Shown: positions 51,378 through 63,717 of the stretch, in pieces
Position numbering within the stretch: the first letter of the stretch is position 1
How the letters are laid out: each line of letters begins with the position of its first letter
Source of the DNA: Blastomyces gilchristii SLH14081
Lineage: Eukaryota > Ascomycota > Eurotiomycetes > Onygenales > Ajellomycetaceae
NCBI RefSeq assembly: GCF_000003855.2
Contig: NW_003101681.1
Location: 2,983,893-3,047,892 of the forward strand
Reading direction: 5' to 3'
Length of the DNA: 64,000 nt
The notes under the pieces: model-generated
What the model saw: only the letters and a program-made list of their open reading frames with translations
What the model was told of the DNA's origin: nothing
The model's database searches: none
Program-made: the position numbers and the translations under genes

Positions 51378-51915
51378 TGTCACGCTCCTGGCCGCGCCAA
51401 GGCCCTGTTGCGGTTCCACACGGCTCATCGCTTCCATGCGGATGATTCCATCCCGTCCGAACCGGTTGCCAACCACCCTATGACATCATTCAGATATATC
51501 ATAGAAAGATCCGATTGATAAATATAAGAACCCTGCTTCTATACAAGGTCAGCAGATTACTCTTCCTTGACAATGAGACACTGCTGAGGTATCACTCTGA
51601 CTATTCTCACTTATGAAATGAGAGAAGAGTATCTGCTCATTGTCTATATAGAATAGCTAGATGCTGGCTTCTCATCAAAGAAGTCAGTAATTCATTTCTT
51701 TTGCTTCTAGAGAAATATACACAAGAGTTACTATGTGCCTCATACAATCTTCTTAGTATACTAAGTATCATATCTGTGATATCCTCACAATAACTCTGTA
51801 GCCTACAAGTTCACTATTCAAGCAAGATAGTCAAGCTCATTTATACAGCTTCTTAAAACAACTATTTCTATGTGACATCACTGACTAGTCACTGCTTCAG
51901 TTTCATCATATTACA
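51378..51915 (+). repeat. 5' LTR of Gy1-b (538 bp)
   Basis: It begins TGTCACGCTCC, with the first 110 bp rich in CpG and CpC. Its inner end is decayed (CATCATATTACA against CCGTCACGTTACA in the 3' LTR). The frame at 51300-51518 is a shadow crossing the junction. Confidence 0.95.
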
Positions 51916-51972
51916 ATTCAAATCACTTGACCTGATTACATGTTTGAATCAGTTGAGCTCTAATAGACTGAT

Positions 51973-54900
51973 ATGGCCTCATGCACCTGCACTGGAACTG
52001 ACCTGACCTCACTCTCTGAGAGAAACACTACATCATTCTCTAGAGTGTGTACACCTCTATCTCAGCAGAAATCTGAGATTTCTGAAGCTGCTGTGCATTT
52101 TGACATAGGCTCTCCAACCGCCCTGCCACTGCCGCAGCCTCTACACATCTACATCTATCATGGAGATAGAGAGATTAAGGTCAGAGATTTACTGAGATAT
52201 AAGAGAAACATCTTATCTGAATTTCACAGCTTTATCTGTATTCTTGAACAGAAATTCTGCCTTAATCTGAGCTAGTATAATACTCATAAGATATAAGTAA
52301 TATACACTGCTAACCTTCTTGAAGGTATCTCTGCAACTACTTGAGTCATTAAGAAGAGAGAGCTTGAGTGTATCAATGCTGCTATGACTTGGGAAGAATT
52401 CAAGAACTTTCTACTGAATCAAATTGAAGACTACTGCAATCACAGCTTCACAGTGACACAGTGATTTAACTCATTGTATTAATAAGATGATAAGAACCCT
52501 TCTGATTTCAATGCAAGATTTGAAGAATATTGAGAGGAATTAACTGATGATTTGAATCAATTAAAAACACAGCTTTATCTCATAAAGCTGACTCACAAGG
52601 TGTGAACAATGATATTATAATATCAGAGTTCATTAATCAATTGCACTGAGCTTATCAACCTGGCTTTCTGAATCTATTTGAATAATCAATTCTCTGAGAA
52701 AAAGGTCAATAAGACCTCTTCTAAGTAATTAATAACAGGATCTAAACAGCACTGTGACAGCTTCAGTGTAGAGAAAGTAAAGAAGAATTTCAAGTATTCT
52801 GATTCTTCACTCACTGTGAAGAAATGTTAAAAAAGATTTGATAAAGATCTCTGTTTCAACTGCAGAGCTGGTGAACACTATATCAGGAATTGTAAGAAGC
52901 TGAAGAAGAGAAGAAACTGAGAAGACATCTTCTCAAAGTTGACTTCTCTTCTAACAAATGTATCTGTGAAAGATAATGAAGAGAAAGAAATGAAGAATTG
53001 ATAATTTTCATATCTCTGAGTTCATATTACAATTACAATGCATACTCTGAATGAGAAGATATCAGTGAGATGCCTACTTGACTTCAGAGTAGATACTAAC
53101 TTCATATTCTATTTCTTTTCTTTGATAAAGAGTTGAAAGAAGATAGATTTATCAGATTATATGAAATTTACTGATGAAATGAAATATCACTGTTTTAACA
53201 TAATTCAAGTGAAGTATATGATCACAGACTCAGAAGAAATCTTTAAGAAGAGTAGTCTGCTTCTTCATGCAGTTAATATTATAGATAAGAACATTATTCT
53301 AAGTCTTCTGTAATTAAGAGAAAACAATTCTCTCATTAACTGAGTCACTCTGATGTGATAATACTGTCTCACTAATGAAGAGACAGTGATAGAGAAACCT
53401 GAAGAGTTTCATTGAAAGAATCTTGAGAAAAAGATTGAGTTGATATACTGTGTAGTAGATGACTGAGACTTGAGAATAGATGAAGAAGTCATCATTCTCA
53501 CTGTAAGATTAGCAGCAGTATTCATCATTGAAGATGAATATACACAACATCTCTTTACAGATTTTAAGAATATCTTTTCAGAAAGAGAAGCAGTGAAGTT
53601 TTCTGATATCAAGATATAATATAAGATTCATCTTGAAGACAGTGCAACAGTGTTGTACAGATCTCTTTATAACTTGTCTGTAAAGAAGTTGAATGTTCTG
53701 TATAAATATCTTGAAGAAGTGCAATCAAAGAACTGAATATATTTATCAAAGAGTTCAGCAGAGGCATCTATACTCTTTATGCTTAAGAAGAATGATAGGC
53801 TATGTCTATGCATAGACTACAGAGGCCTCAACAAGATGATAGTTAAGAATTGCTATTTATTATCATTGATTGACAAGATAATCAATCAATTATCTGAAGT
53901 GAAGATGTTCTCAAAGATTGATATACAGAATGTCTATCATAGAATCAGAGTTAATGAAGACAATGTTTGAAAAACAGCTTTTTATACTAAGTACAGCAAT
54001 TTCAAATATCTTGTTTTACCTTTTAATCTTTGTAATACTTCAGTCATCTTTCAGACCTATATAAATGAGGCACTGTGCAGCCTTGTCAATGTCTTCTGCA
54101 TAGTATACCTGAACAACATTTTAATCTTCTTGAAATCAGAGAAAGAACATGATATCCATGTTTAAAAAGTGTTGAGTTGCTTAAGACAGTATTAACTCTA
54201 TGTAAACACTGAAAAATGCTTGTTCTACATGCAGAAGATTGATTTCTTAGGTTATATTATTGAGATGAATGACATTTCAATGAATAGAAGCTGAGTCTCT
54301 GTCATTGAGAACTGGCTGATGCTGTGAATATACTATGAGATGCAGGTGTTTCTAGAATTTGTGAATTTCTACAGATAATTTATCTATGTATATTCATAAA
54401 TTACTGTCCCTCTTACAGATCTGTTAAAGAGAAGTGTGAAAGACAGGAAAATAAAACTGTTTACTCTCACTCAAGGCACTGCACAGGCATTTGTGAAATT
54501 GAAACAAGCTTTCACAGATGTCACAATACTGAATCACTTTAACTCTGACTTACTCAGTTAGTGTGAGACTGATGCATTCAGAAATGAGATCTGTGAAATC
54601 TTTTCATAGTTGATATCAGAGGCCTTTCAATGTTGAAAGAATCAGAGAATAATTATTTCTGAGAAAATAGGCAATGAATTATCTGTGAGAGAAGACTTTT
54701 TCACAGAGTCTATAAGATGCTATGAATGAAGATCAGTAGCTTTTTTCTTCAAGAAGTTATCACTCACACAGAGAAGGTATAATACTCATAATCAGAAGAT
54801 GTTAGTAATTGTCAAATTCTTTAAGATCTGGTGATATTATCTTCAGAATAGTAAGTACTCAGTGCAAGTTCTCACTGATTATACAAATCTGCATTACTTC

Positions 54901-56850
54901 TTGACAACAAAGAGCTTGACAGAACATCAAGTCAGATGAGTGAAGCTGCTTTCAGAGTATAATTTCTATATCTGATACTGTTCAGATCAGCTTAACTCTG
55001 CTGACATATTATCTAAGCAGCCTGATTATAATATCATTGATGTGGAGAAGAATTCTATAAAAGAACCTCTGTTATCACTGCAGAAGAAGCTGACTGCAGA
55101 GAGTTAAGATTCTTCAAAGCTCAGAAACAGTGCTGAAGAGGCAGCTGCACAACTTAGTATAGAAGGTAGAAGAGAACCTGAGTTCTCACAGAGAACTAAT
55201 ACTGAAGATCATGAGCTTCTCATGTCATATCTTGCAATTATTGAATTGACAAAGAATGAAATAATCTACAATCTTTCAATCTGACTACTTTTGAAATTCA
55301 TTAATAAGTTACAGAAGGAGAATGCCTCTACTGCAGCTTGAATTCAGAAGTTAAAGAAGAAAGAATCTGATTTGAACTTGAAAGAGACAGGCTCTGAGTG
55401 AGGCAGTACTGCTAAGAAACTAAGTCACTGATAACTAGAAGAATATGAACTTCTACTGCTGAATAGTTCAGTCTTTATCTCTCATAGCAGAGCAGTATAT
55501 CAGGAGTTATTAAGAATTCATTATAATGATTCTCATGTGAGGCACTTCAGATTAGAGAAGACTGAGAAGCTTCTAAAATATAAATACATTTAAGACAAGC
55601 TTCAGACAGATGTCAAAGAGTATGTTGAAACTTACAATGTCTGTCAAAGAATAAAGATTTCACAGTACAAGTAATACAGTGAGTTAGTGCCACTGTCTGT
55701 TTTAAAGAACTTATAGCAGAATCTATTGATGAATTTCATAGTTGACCTGCTGAAGTTGACAAGAGTTAAAGAATATGACTTGATTTTGATTATTATTGAC
55801 TACTTCATGAAGATAATCAGATATATCTCTATTCATAAAAAGATTAAAGCCTCTGAATTAACTGACCTGTTTTTAGATATCATCATTTATAATTATAATG
55901 CTCTGAAATTATTGATAATAGATTGAGAATCCCTCTTTATCAGCAAATACTGATCAGCTTTTTGCTATCATCTTATGATAAGATGTCTTCTCAGTACTAC
56001 ATTTCATCTGCAGACTGATGATCAGACTGAATGTCAGAATCAGACACTAGAACAGTATCTTTAAGTGTTCTATTTATATTATTAGAATGATTGACTCAAA
56101 CATCTTCTGATCACTGAATTTATATATAATAATGCAAAGAATGCAATCTTAAGAGTATCTTCTTTCTATGCTTGTTATGAATATAATTCTTCATTACTCA
56201 GTGACATCATGAATGATGTTTCAAAGAAGAAGATAGATAGTCAGAATGTCAGACAGGTACAGAGAATGAAGTATTTCTCAGTATTAGAAGTAAAAGTGAG
56301 ATTGAAACTTTTGAATAAAATTCATGAGAAGATGATGAAAAGTATTCATCACACTTAGAAGTAGTAGATAAAATACTATAATTGAAAACATCTTTCAATG
56401 AAGTTCTTGATAGAGAATCAAGTGCTACTTTCAGCAAAGAATATCAAGACAATGAGATTATATAAGAAGCTCAGTGAGTGATAGCTAGAACCTTTCTCAG
56501 TAATAAGAGTGATGAGTAAGCAGATATATAAGTTGAAATTATTTACAGAATTGAAATCAATTCATTCTGTTTTTCACATTTTCTATTTAAAGCTCTATAA
56601 GCAATGCTCTGAGATAAAGCTGTCTCAGCTGAATAATATTGAGATTAAGAGTAATACTGAATATCTTATGAAGAAAATATTGAACAAGTGAATACATTAC
56701 AGCAAGCTTCAATATCTTGTTAAATAAGAAGATTATTCATCATCAGAGAATTTATAGAAATCACTTGAGTATTTGAAAAATGCTGAGAAAGAGATTGCAA
56801 GCTATGAGATGACTAGTAGAGACTGCTCTATTACATGTCAGAGACATTGA
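51973..56850 (+). pseudogene. Gy1-b gag-pol remnant with chromodomain
   Basis: Gag opens with ATG at 51973 and is open for 100 codons. An intact CCHC knuckle (C-x2-C-x4-H-x4-C) is at 52852-52893. The protease area follows (about 53030-53250), with the expected DSG-like site degraded. Reverse transcriptase is at about 53640-54390: the open piece 53779-53970 includes the LCIDYRGLN motif, and the active site at 54106-54117 reads YLNN. RNase H is at about 54440-55000. Integrase is at about 55480-56200, with part of the HHCC finger (one cysteine now tyrosine). A chromodomain at about 56640-56810 has a QYLVK-EDY core. It cannot make a product because of many stops. Confidence 0.88.
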
Positions 56851-58646
56851 GCAAGAAATACTACTTAAGACTTCTTGTTTTTTTCAAAGAATTTTTTAGA
56901 GAGAATCTCACAGTGATAAGCTGATATCTTATAGACTCTATAGCACTCTTCTTCTATTTTCTCTCAAAGAGTTTTTTAGAAGTGTAATAAGACTACACAA
57001 GTGTAAAAATTCTGAAGTGATTAAAGAAAAGAGATATTGAAAATTAATAAAAAGATTAATATTATTAATCTGTGAGCTGCTGCTATTCTAATAGAGCTGC
57101 AGCCTGCTGAAAAAGTAAAAAGAGAGAATTTCAGAATCTACTCATTAATAATTATACTCTCACTGAACTTATTCTTCACTGTTGAAGTCTTCAGTACTGA
57201 TATCTTTATCTGCTAAGAAGTTAGTACTGCAGTACTATAGAGAAGCATGCTGTAGAAGAGTATAAGAGATGCTGAAAGTGTTAACTTATTAACTTATAAA
57301 ATATCTTAATCATCTGCTTTAACTGAAGTAAGATTCTCTTCAATCAGTAATTGATCTTCATGATACTTTTAACAGTAACACTGACTAACTTCTTCTTAAG
57401 ATCAGTCATTCTGAGGTGTTTTTTCATCTTGAAGATTCATGCTTTCATCTCTTTTTACAGATGAGTAAGAGAGACCTTCTCAGCCTTGATGAAATTCATC
57501 AATACTTAAAGCTCTGAGACTCTCACTCTGTACTGCTTGAGTATCTAGACTTCTTGTCAGAACTGACATGATGTCTTTCTGTGAGATAATACTTATAGAG
57601 AGATAGAAGTTATTGTTGCAGATGCAATGAAAATAATAAGAGTAAGAGAAGAGATAAGTATATAAAATCCTTCTCTTCTTCAGCTGCTTAATGCAGTGCA
57701 GACAAGTAGCAGTACCAGTCAGAGACCACACTGAAGCCTTCTCACAGAGAGAAGATGAAGAAACTGCAGAACTCTGCAGACTCAACTCAGCAGTATTCTG
57801 AGCAGGGCTCAGGCATGCCATGAGAGAGAAACTACAGATTGAGCTTCTCAGAGCCACTGTCTCTGGAATCAAGCTCTTCCCAAGTTCCTCTTCAAATGAT
57901 CACACAGGGTCATACACCACTGTATTGACTGGGAGAGGGGGTGGCATCACAACAGCATTGAGAGGGGCAGGGAATGAACCAGACATGGATGAACTGACTG
58001 GCAGAAGAAATGACATCTCACTGCAAGACACAGTGACTACTGCTGCAGCTGCAAAAGAAGCAGGAGAAGAAGAAGATATGACAATGAGAGTGGTGCTCTC
58101 ACAGCTCATTGATACTGTCACCTTCAACCTGGCTTTCTTGATGATCACAGAGACTGCTGCTGCACCATGAAGATGTTTACTCACTAGAAAACATCAGAAT
58201 AAGCCCTCTATTATTCTTCAAGAATAATACTCTTATGCACTTACTGTTGCAATTGAGAGAAGAGAAAGAAAAATATTTCATAAAAAGAGAGAATCTTTTT
58301 AAAAAAATCCTGTCACTACTGTTAGCTTTGTCTCTAAAACACATCACTTTTGCAGAGAATTTCATATATAGAATGAAATATAATAAGAGATCTGTAAGTC
58401 ACTTATTAACTATATTTTTCCACATTTTAAATCAATATATAAGAAACTCACTTATCATGTGTTTGATTTGAATGAAGGTGAGAAAAAGAAGATCTATACA
58501 GTTAGCAGAAAAACTCATCTATTTCTTTATATCATATGCAGCATATGCACTGTCAATCAGTTGACAACTGTTACTATACAACAAAGATAATTTCTAATCT
58601 AATAATCTTAAGAGTATAGAGACTATACTCTTAAAGAGAAGAGTAT
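56850..58646. other. Long pol-to-LTR region of Gy1-b with a CpG-free but GC-richer island
   Basis: 56850-57470 is ordinary decayed AT-rich DNA. 57720-58184 is different: it keeps many GG and CC dinucleotides (for example GGGAGAGGGGGTGG near 57930) yet has no CpG between 57820 and 58184. It is open on both strands. The plus strand has a 116-codon frame (57820-58170) with an AAAAKEAGEEEDM segment. The minus strand is open from 58184 to 57480 in one frame with a single TGA near 57900. I recognise no protein family on either strand. It may be captured host DNA or an accessory antisense ORF. 58185-58646 is AT-rich and ends in a purine stretch before the LTR. Confidence 0.5.
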
Positions 58647-59184
58647 TATCATACTTCTGACTATGCTAAGACTCTGTTATGATTTCACATAGTCTATCAC
58701 TTTTATGCAGATGATTTCATTCTGTCTGAACTGATTATCAATCACTCTATGACATTATTCAGATATATTATAGAAAGATCTGATTAATGAATATAAGAAT
58801 CTCACTTCTATATGAGATCAGCAGATTACTCTTCCTTGATAATGAGATGCTGCTGAGGTATCACTCTGGCTATTCTCACTTGTGAAATGAGAGAAGAGTA
58901 TTCACTCATTGTCTATATAGAATAGCTAGATGCTGGCTTCTTATTAAAGAAGTCAGTGATTTGTTTCTTTTACTTCTAGAGGAATATACACAAGAGTTAC
59001 TGTGTGTCTTATACAATCTTCTTAGTATACTAAGTACCATATCTGTGATATTCTCACAATAACCCTATAGCCTATGAGTTCGCTATTCAAGCAAGATAGT
59101 CAAGCTCACTCATACGGCTTCTCAAAACAACTACCTCTACGTGACGCCGCCGACTAGCCACCGCTTCGGTTCCGTCACGTTACA
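58647..59184 (+). repeat. 3' LTR of Gy1-b (538 bp)
   Basis: The inner start is heavily decayed (TATCATACTTC for TGTCACGCTCC). The outer 60 bp keep eight or more CpG sites (GACGCCGCCGAC, GCTTCGG, TCCGTCACG). Confidence 0.95.
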
Positions 59185-60975
59185 AATTGACTATAATATC
59201 TCTGTGAGAATACCTATCTTTTTAGTACAGAATATACTGAACTTCTCAGAATTCACAGTTAAATCAGATGATTCTCTGACATCTACAAGAAATATCACTG
59301 TAGTGAGGAAATCTTTAGTGAGAGATAGTCTTAAAGATTTATTCACTGATTCTGAGATCACTGCACTTTCAATTCTGAAAAATCTCATATATATTAAAGC
59401 TTTCATAGAATGAAAATATTATTACAAGACCTGTGTTAAAGAGATTAACTATTTGAAATAGATAGAGATCTAATGACTGATTGAGAGAATATTATAAATA
59501 AGTATTCTTTATAATCAATGAGTATTTGATAAAAAGTTCAATAATATAAGTAATATTATCTGTTATAAGACTTACTGAGTTATCTATGAAAATCTTCAAT
59601 AGAAGAGAGTTAATTACTCAAGAATCTTTACACATATTATCTCTGTATTCATCTCATAAGCTCTCATAATAATCTTGATATTCTGAGAATAGTATGTTCT
59701 GCAGATTGATATGATAACTGCTTTTTTAAACACTTAACTGCCTGCTGATGAATGAATATATATAAATCAACTCACAGAATTCTGTGAAGACTGTGATAAT
59801 CTTGTATATGAGTTAATGCAGAAACTCTACAATCTTAAGTAAGCAGCACTCTTATAATATAAGAAGCTGTGAAAGATGCTATTATACTCAGACTTTTATA
59901 TCAGTCTCTCTAATACTGAACTATTTATTCATAATAAAAGATAGATTTATATAATTATCTACATGAATAATGTTCATCTCTACAGTCTGAAAATCAAAGA
60001 TCTGAACTGAGTCAAAGCTGAAATCACTGCTAATTACAAGATCAAGAATATAGAGAATTTCAATTACTATTTAGAAATGAAGAGTGATAGAGATTCAACT
60101 TTATTAATATTATCTCAATCTCTCTTTGTAAGAAATCTTCTGAAGAAGTTTTTAATAAATGACTGTCATTCTATATTCACTTCTATGAAGAAGAATATTA
60201 ATTTTATGAATGATGATAAGAAACTGATTATATACATAGCAGAATTTATTCTATAGTTCTATTAATCTGATATCAGATCTCTGTAATATCTGACATTTAA
60301 TACCTGTTCTGATATGAGCTTTGTCACAGAATTTCTTGAATGATTCAGCTCTCAGTCTACATCAAAGAACTGGGCTGTATACAAGTGTACACTTCAATAT
60401 CTACAGAATTCAATCAATGAGGATATAATCTATCACAGAGGTGCTGAAATTGAACCTGTAGTATACACAGATGCCGATTGAGCCGGTAGAGATCCAGGAT
60501 CCTGTTCAACCACCGGTTATATCATCTACATGGCAGGTGGCCCCGTTGCATGGCAGAGCTGCCGGTAAACAGGGGTCTTCAAGTCATCAACAGAGACCGA
60601 ATATATTGCATCCTTCAAGGCTGTATATGAGCTTGTCTGTCTCTGAGAGCTTCTAGAAGACACTGAATTCATCCCATCTTATCTCAATAATCTGAATGCT
60701 GATGATCATCTCATTTCCATCACAGTCAATGATCTTGCTTATACAATTCATGCTGATAATAAGTCTGTCATAGAGCTATTCTCTTCTGAAGCAATTCCAC
60801 ACTACTTGAAGCATATAGAGGTTCATTTCCACATTCTTTAGAATCTTGTTCACAAGAATGAGATATCTATCTGATATGTTCTATCTGCTGAGAACACAGC
60901 AGATGAGCTTACTAAATCACTTGAAACATTGAAATATATACATTGAAAAGAGAAAATAAAGAAGATAGGAATATA
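59185..60975 (+). pseudogene. Cop1-b reverse transcriptase and RNase H remnant
   Basis: This continues Cop1-b after Gy1-b. Reverse transcriptase is at about 59430-60170, with YMNN for YVDD at 59960-59971. RNase H is at about 60440-60850. The segment 60470-60600 is remarkably well preserved, with several CpG sites and its YTDADWAG-like start broken only by TGA at the tryptophan position. A STETEYIA motif follows near 60590. A run of 61 open codons at 60471 is out of frame and is a shadow. Confidence 0.83.
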
Positions 60976-61110
60976 GAGGGATAAAAAATGATGTATATCA
61001 TGACTGATTTTTCATTACTATACATTTTTCAGTCATTTTTTATATCTGTACTTGATTAGAAGGCGAATTTTGTATATAGCATCATGTATAGTTACTCTGG
61101 TGAGTGGGGA

Positions 61111-61207
61111 TGTCAGGTCACATGATCTGGCTTACTAATCCTTCCATCATATAACTTTCCACAAAGCTAGCAATCTTTCAATCACACAAAGCTTTACATC
61201 TTTCACA
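61111..61207 (+). repeat. 3' LTR of Cop1-b (97 bp)
   Basis: It aligns base for base with the 5' LTR apart from a few transitions and is followed by the GCAAG duplication. Confidence 0.9.
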
Positions 61208-61457
61208 GCAAGCACCTGAATAATTGCCTATGAGTACTTATTCTTACAACATCTCTATAACACTGTGATAATGTATATTGATTGATTTCATATTATTTAG
61301 CAGTCTCAGTAATTAGAGATCAATTGTGCATTCAAATCATCAATTGCTGCTTGTATAACTGCTTCATAGTGCATGTTGTGAGTGTTTGAAGATGGATGAA
61401 AAAATGAAGATTGAGCGGGCGTTGGGTGTACGCGGGCGTTGGGTAGATTGATTACGT
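61208..61457 (-). mobile_element. Terminal fragment of a second Fot1-like transposon
   Basis: On the minus strand an ATG at 61375 starts MHYEAVIQAAIDDLNAQLIS, resembling the N-terminus of Fot1-like transposases and comparable to MPLNKAIIKQAITQLNQQ of the 40847-43170 element. Upstream is a GC-rich terminal repeat with a doubled motif (CCAACGCCCGC twice, 61405-61440) that begins ACGTAATC at 61457, next to TA. Cop1-b was inserted into this element; no continuation is recognisable left of 47713. Confidence 0.65.
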
Positions 61458-61459
61458 TA

Positions 61460-62144
61460 ATTATCTATATTTACAATATAGCTAGTTATCTTCTCTCAGA
61501 TTAATGAGATCACCTATCTCACAGAAACAAGAAATGTTGAAACTAATTCGACGATGTACATGTACATGTACAAGTATAGAATATATGATTCACTATGAAC
61601 TCTGGCCTCTTCGATGATCAATTTAATACTGATTTCAGAGACATTTACCTGAGTGCCATGGATCAATTAATATTCAATTTCGATAAATTTAACTACCCCG
61701 CCGCGGCTCCCCTGACAATATCCAGCCACTAACGTCACGGTCAAGCTGCCAGCCAGGCGTAGCTAGTGGATCTGTGTTTTCGTGATGATGAAGGGGAAAG
61801 TAAATCCTATAATTATGTAGTTGCGTTTGACTAATTGGGTATATGTTTCCCGCCGCTGTCGCCCGTGATATGACGATTTTGACTTGTTCGATTTAACATC
61901 TGCTTTAAATTACAATCGCCGTTGACTCGCATCTAACGGAGTAATTTAAACCCAATTACCCCAATTCTTACTCAGCATCCAACTGATTCCTCCCGTGCCC
62001 CCTCACACTTCAGCTGTTTATATATCTTCCCTTATAGCTACCGAAACACACACGTCTAGAGGGCTGGAAGGACTCTGCTTTAGTCTTCAGACACTCAATT
62101 CTTAGATAATCTAGTTCCAACCTTTCTCTCTACCTATTTCCAAC
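61460..62144 (+). promoter_or_regulatory. GC-normal upstream region of the SDR gene
   Basis: From about 61680 the composition returns to normal with many CpG sites. A TATA-like TTTATATATC lies at 62017-62026, about 120 bp before the start codon, followed by pyrimidine-rich leader sequence (TTTCTCTCTACC just before the ATG). A small GTACAT tandem palindrome is at 61556-61573. No other gene was seen here. Confidence 0.6.
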
Positions 62145-63260
<1,116 letters not shown>

Positions 63261-63717
63261 TCACGTTTTCTGGTACCTTTTGCTTTGCTGTTACGCATTT
63301 TACCTAATCTGAAAAATGATACTACTTTTCAACATTATTTCAAACTGGGAACCGAATGTCTCGTTTTGAGCATGATGCAAATAAGGGTTAGCATAGATGG
63401 GTGGCTATTATACATCAATGCGGATTAACTCCACGAGGAAAGAGAAGCCCTTCCTTCACTCTCCCTCCTTTCTTCTTTTTTCCCCCAATGGACTAAAATA
63501 GATTATCACTCTCTTTCCTCCTTTACTTCACAAGAAGACAATCATGAGAATAAGAATAGGGAGATTAAAAAGCGCTAGAGTTATCCTATTTACGGAGCGA
63601 AGCGAAGTAATATGTTAGGTGCTTGCAAAACCTGATTAGAATAGAAGGTGAGATCTTGCAGGCCCCATTCTGTGATATGATTGGTTGAAAAAATGCACAC
63701 CCCATGTGACTCCTCAT
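63261..63717. other. Intergenic DNA downstream of the SDR gene
   Basis: GC-normal DNA with no recognisable gene. It contains a pyrimidine-rich stretch at about 63450-63490 and ends in CTCCTCAT (63710-63717), the probable 8-bp target of the next hAT copy. Confidence 0.6.

Larger units (their letters stand above)
51378..59184 (+). mobile_element. Gy1-b: complete Ty3/gypsy chromovirus, 7,807 bp, nested in Cop1-b
   Basis: Two LTRs of exactly 538 bp (51378-51915, 58647-59184) are flanked by AATTG (51373-51377, 59185-59189). The empty site is visible in Cop1-a near 10293. It has gag-pol with a chromodomain and an unusually long 1.8-kb stretch between pol and the 3' LTR. Confidence 0.95.
47713..61207 (+). 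mobile_element. Cop1-b: complete Ty1/copia element with a nested Gy1-b
   Basis: Two LTRs of exactly 97 bp (47713-47809, 61111-61207) are flanked by GCAAG (47708-47712, 61208-61212). A purine tract GAGTGGGGA (61102-61110) abuts the 3' LTR. Without Gy1-b and its duplication it is 5,683 bp. Its internal 5' end keeps CpG (AATCGCTGCC near 47835). Confidence 0.93.
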
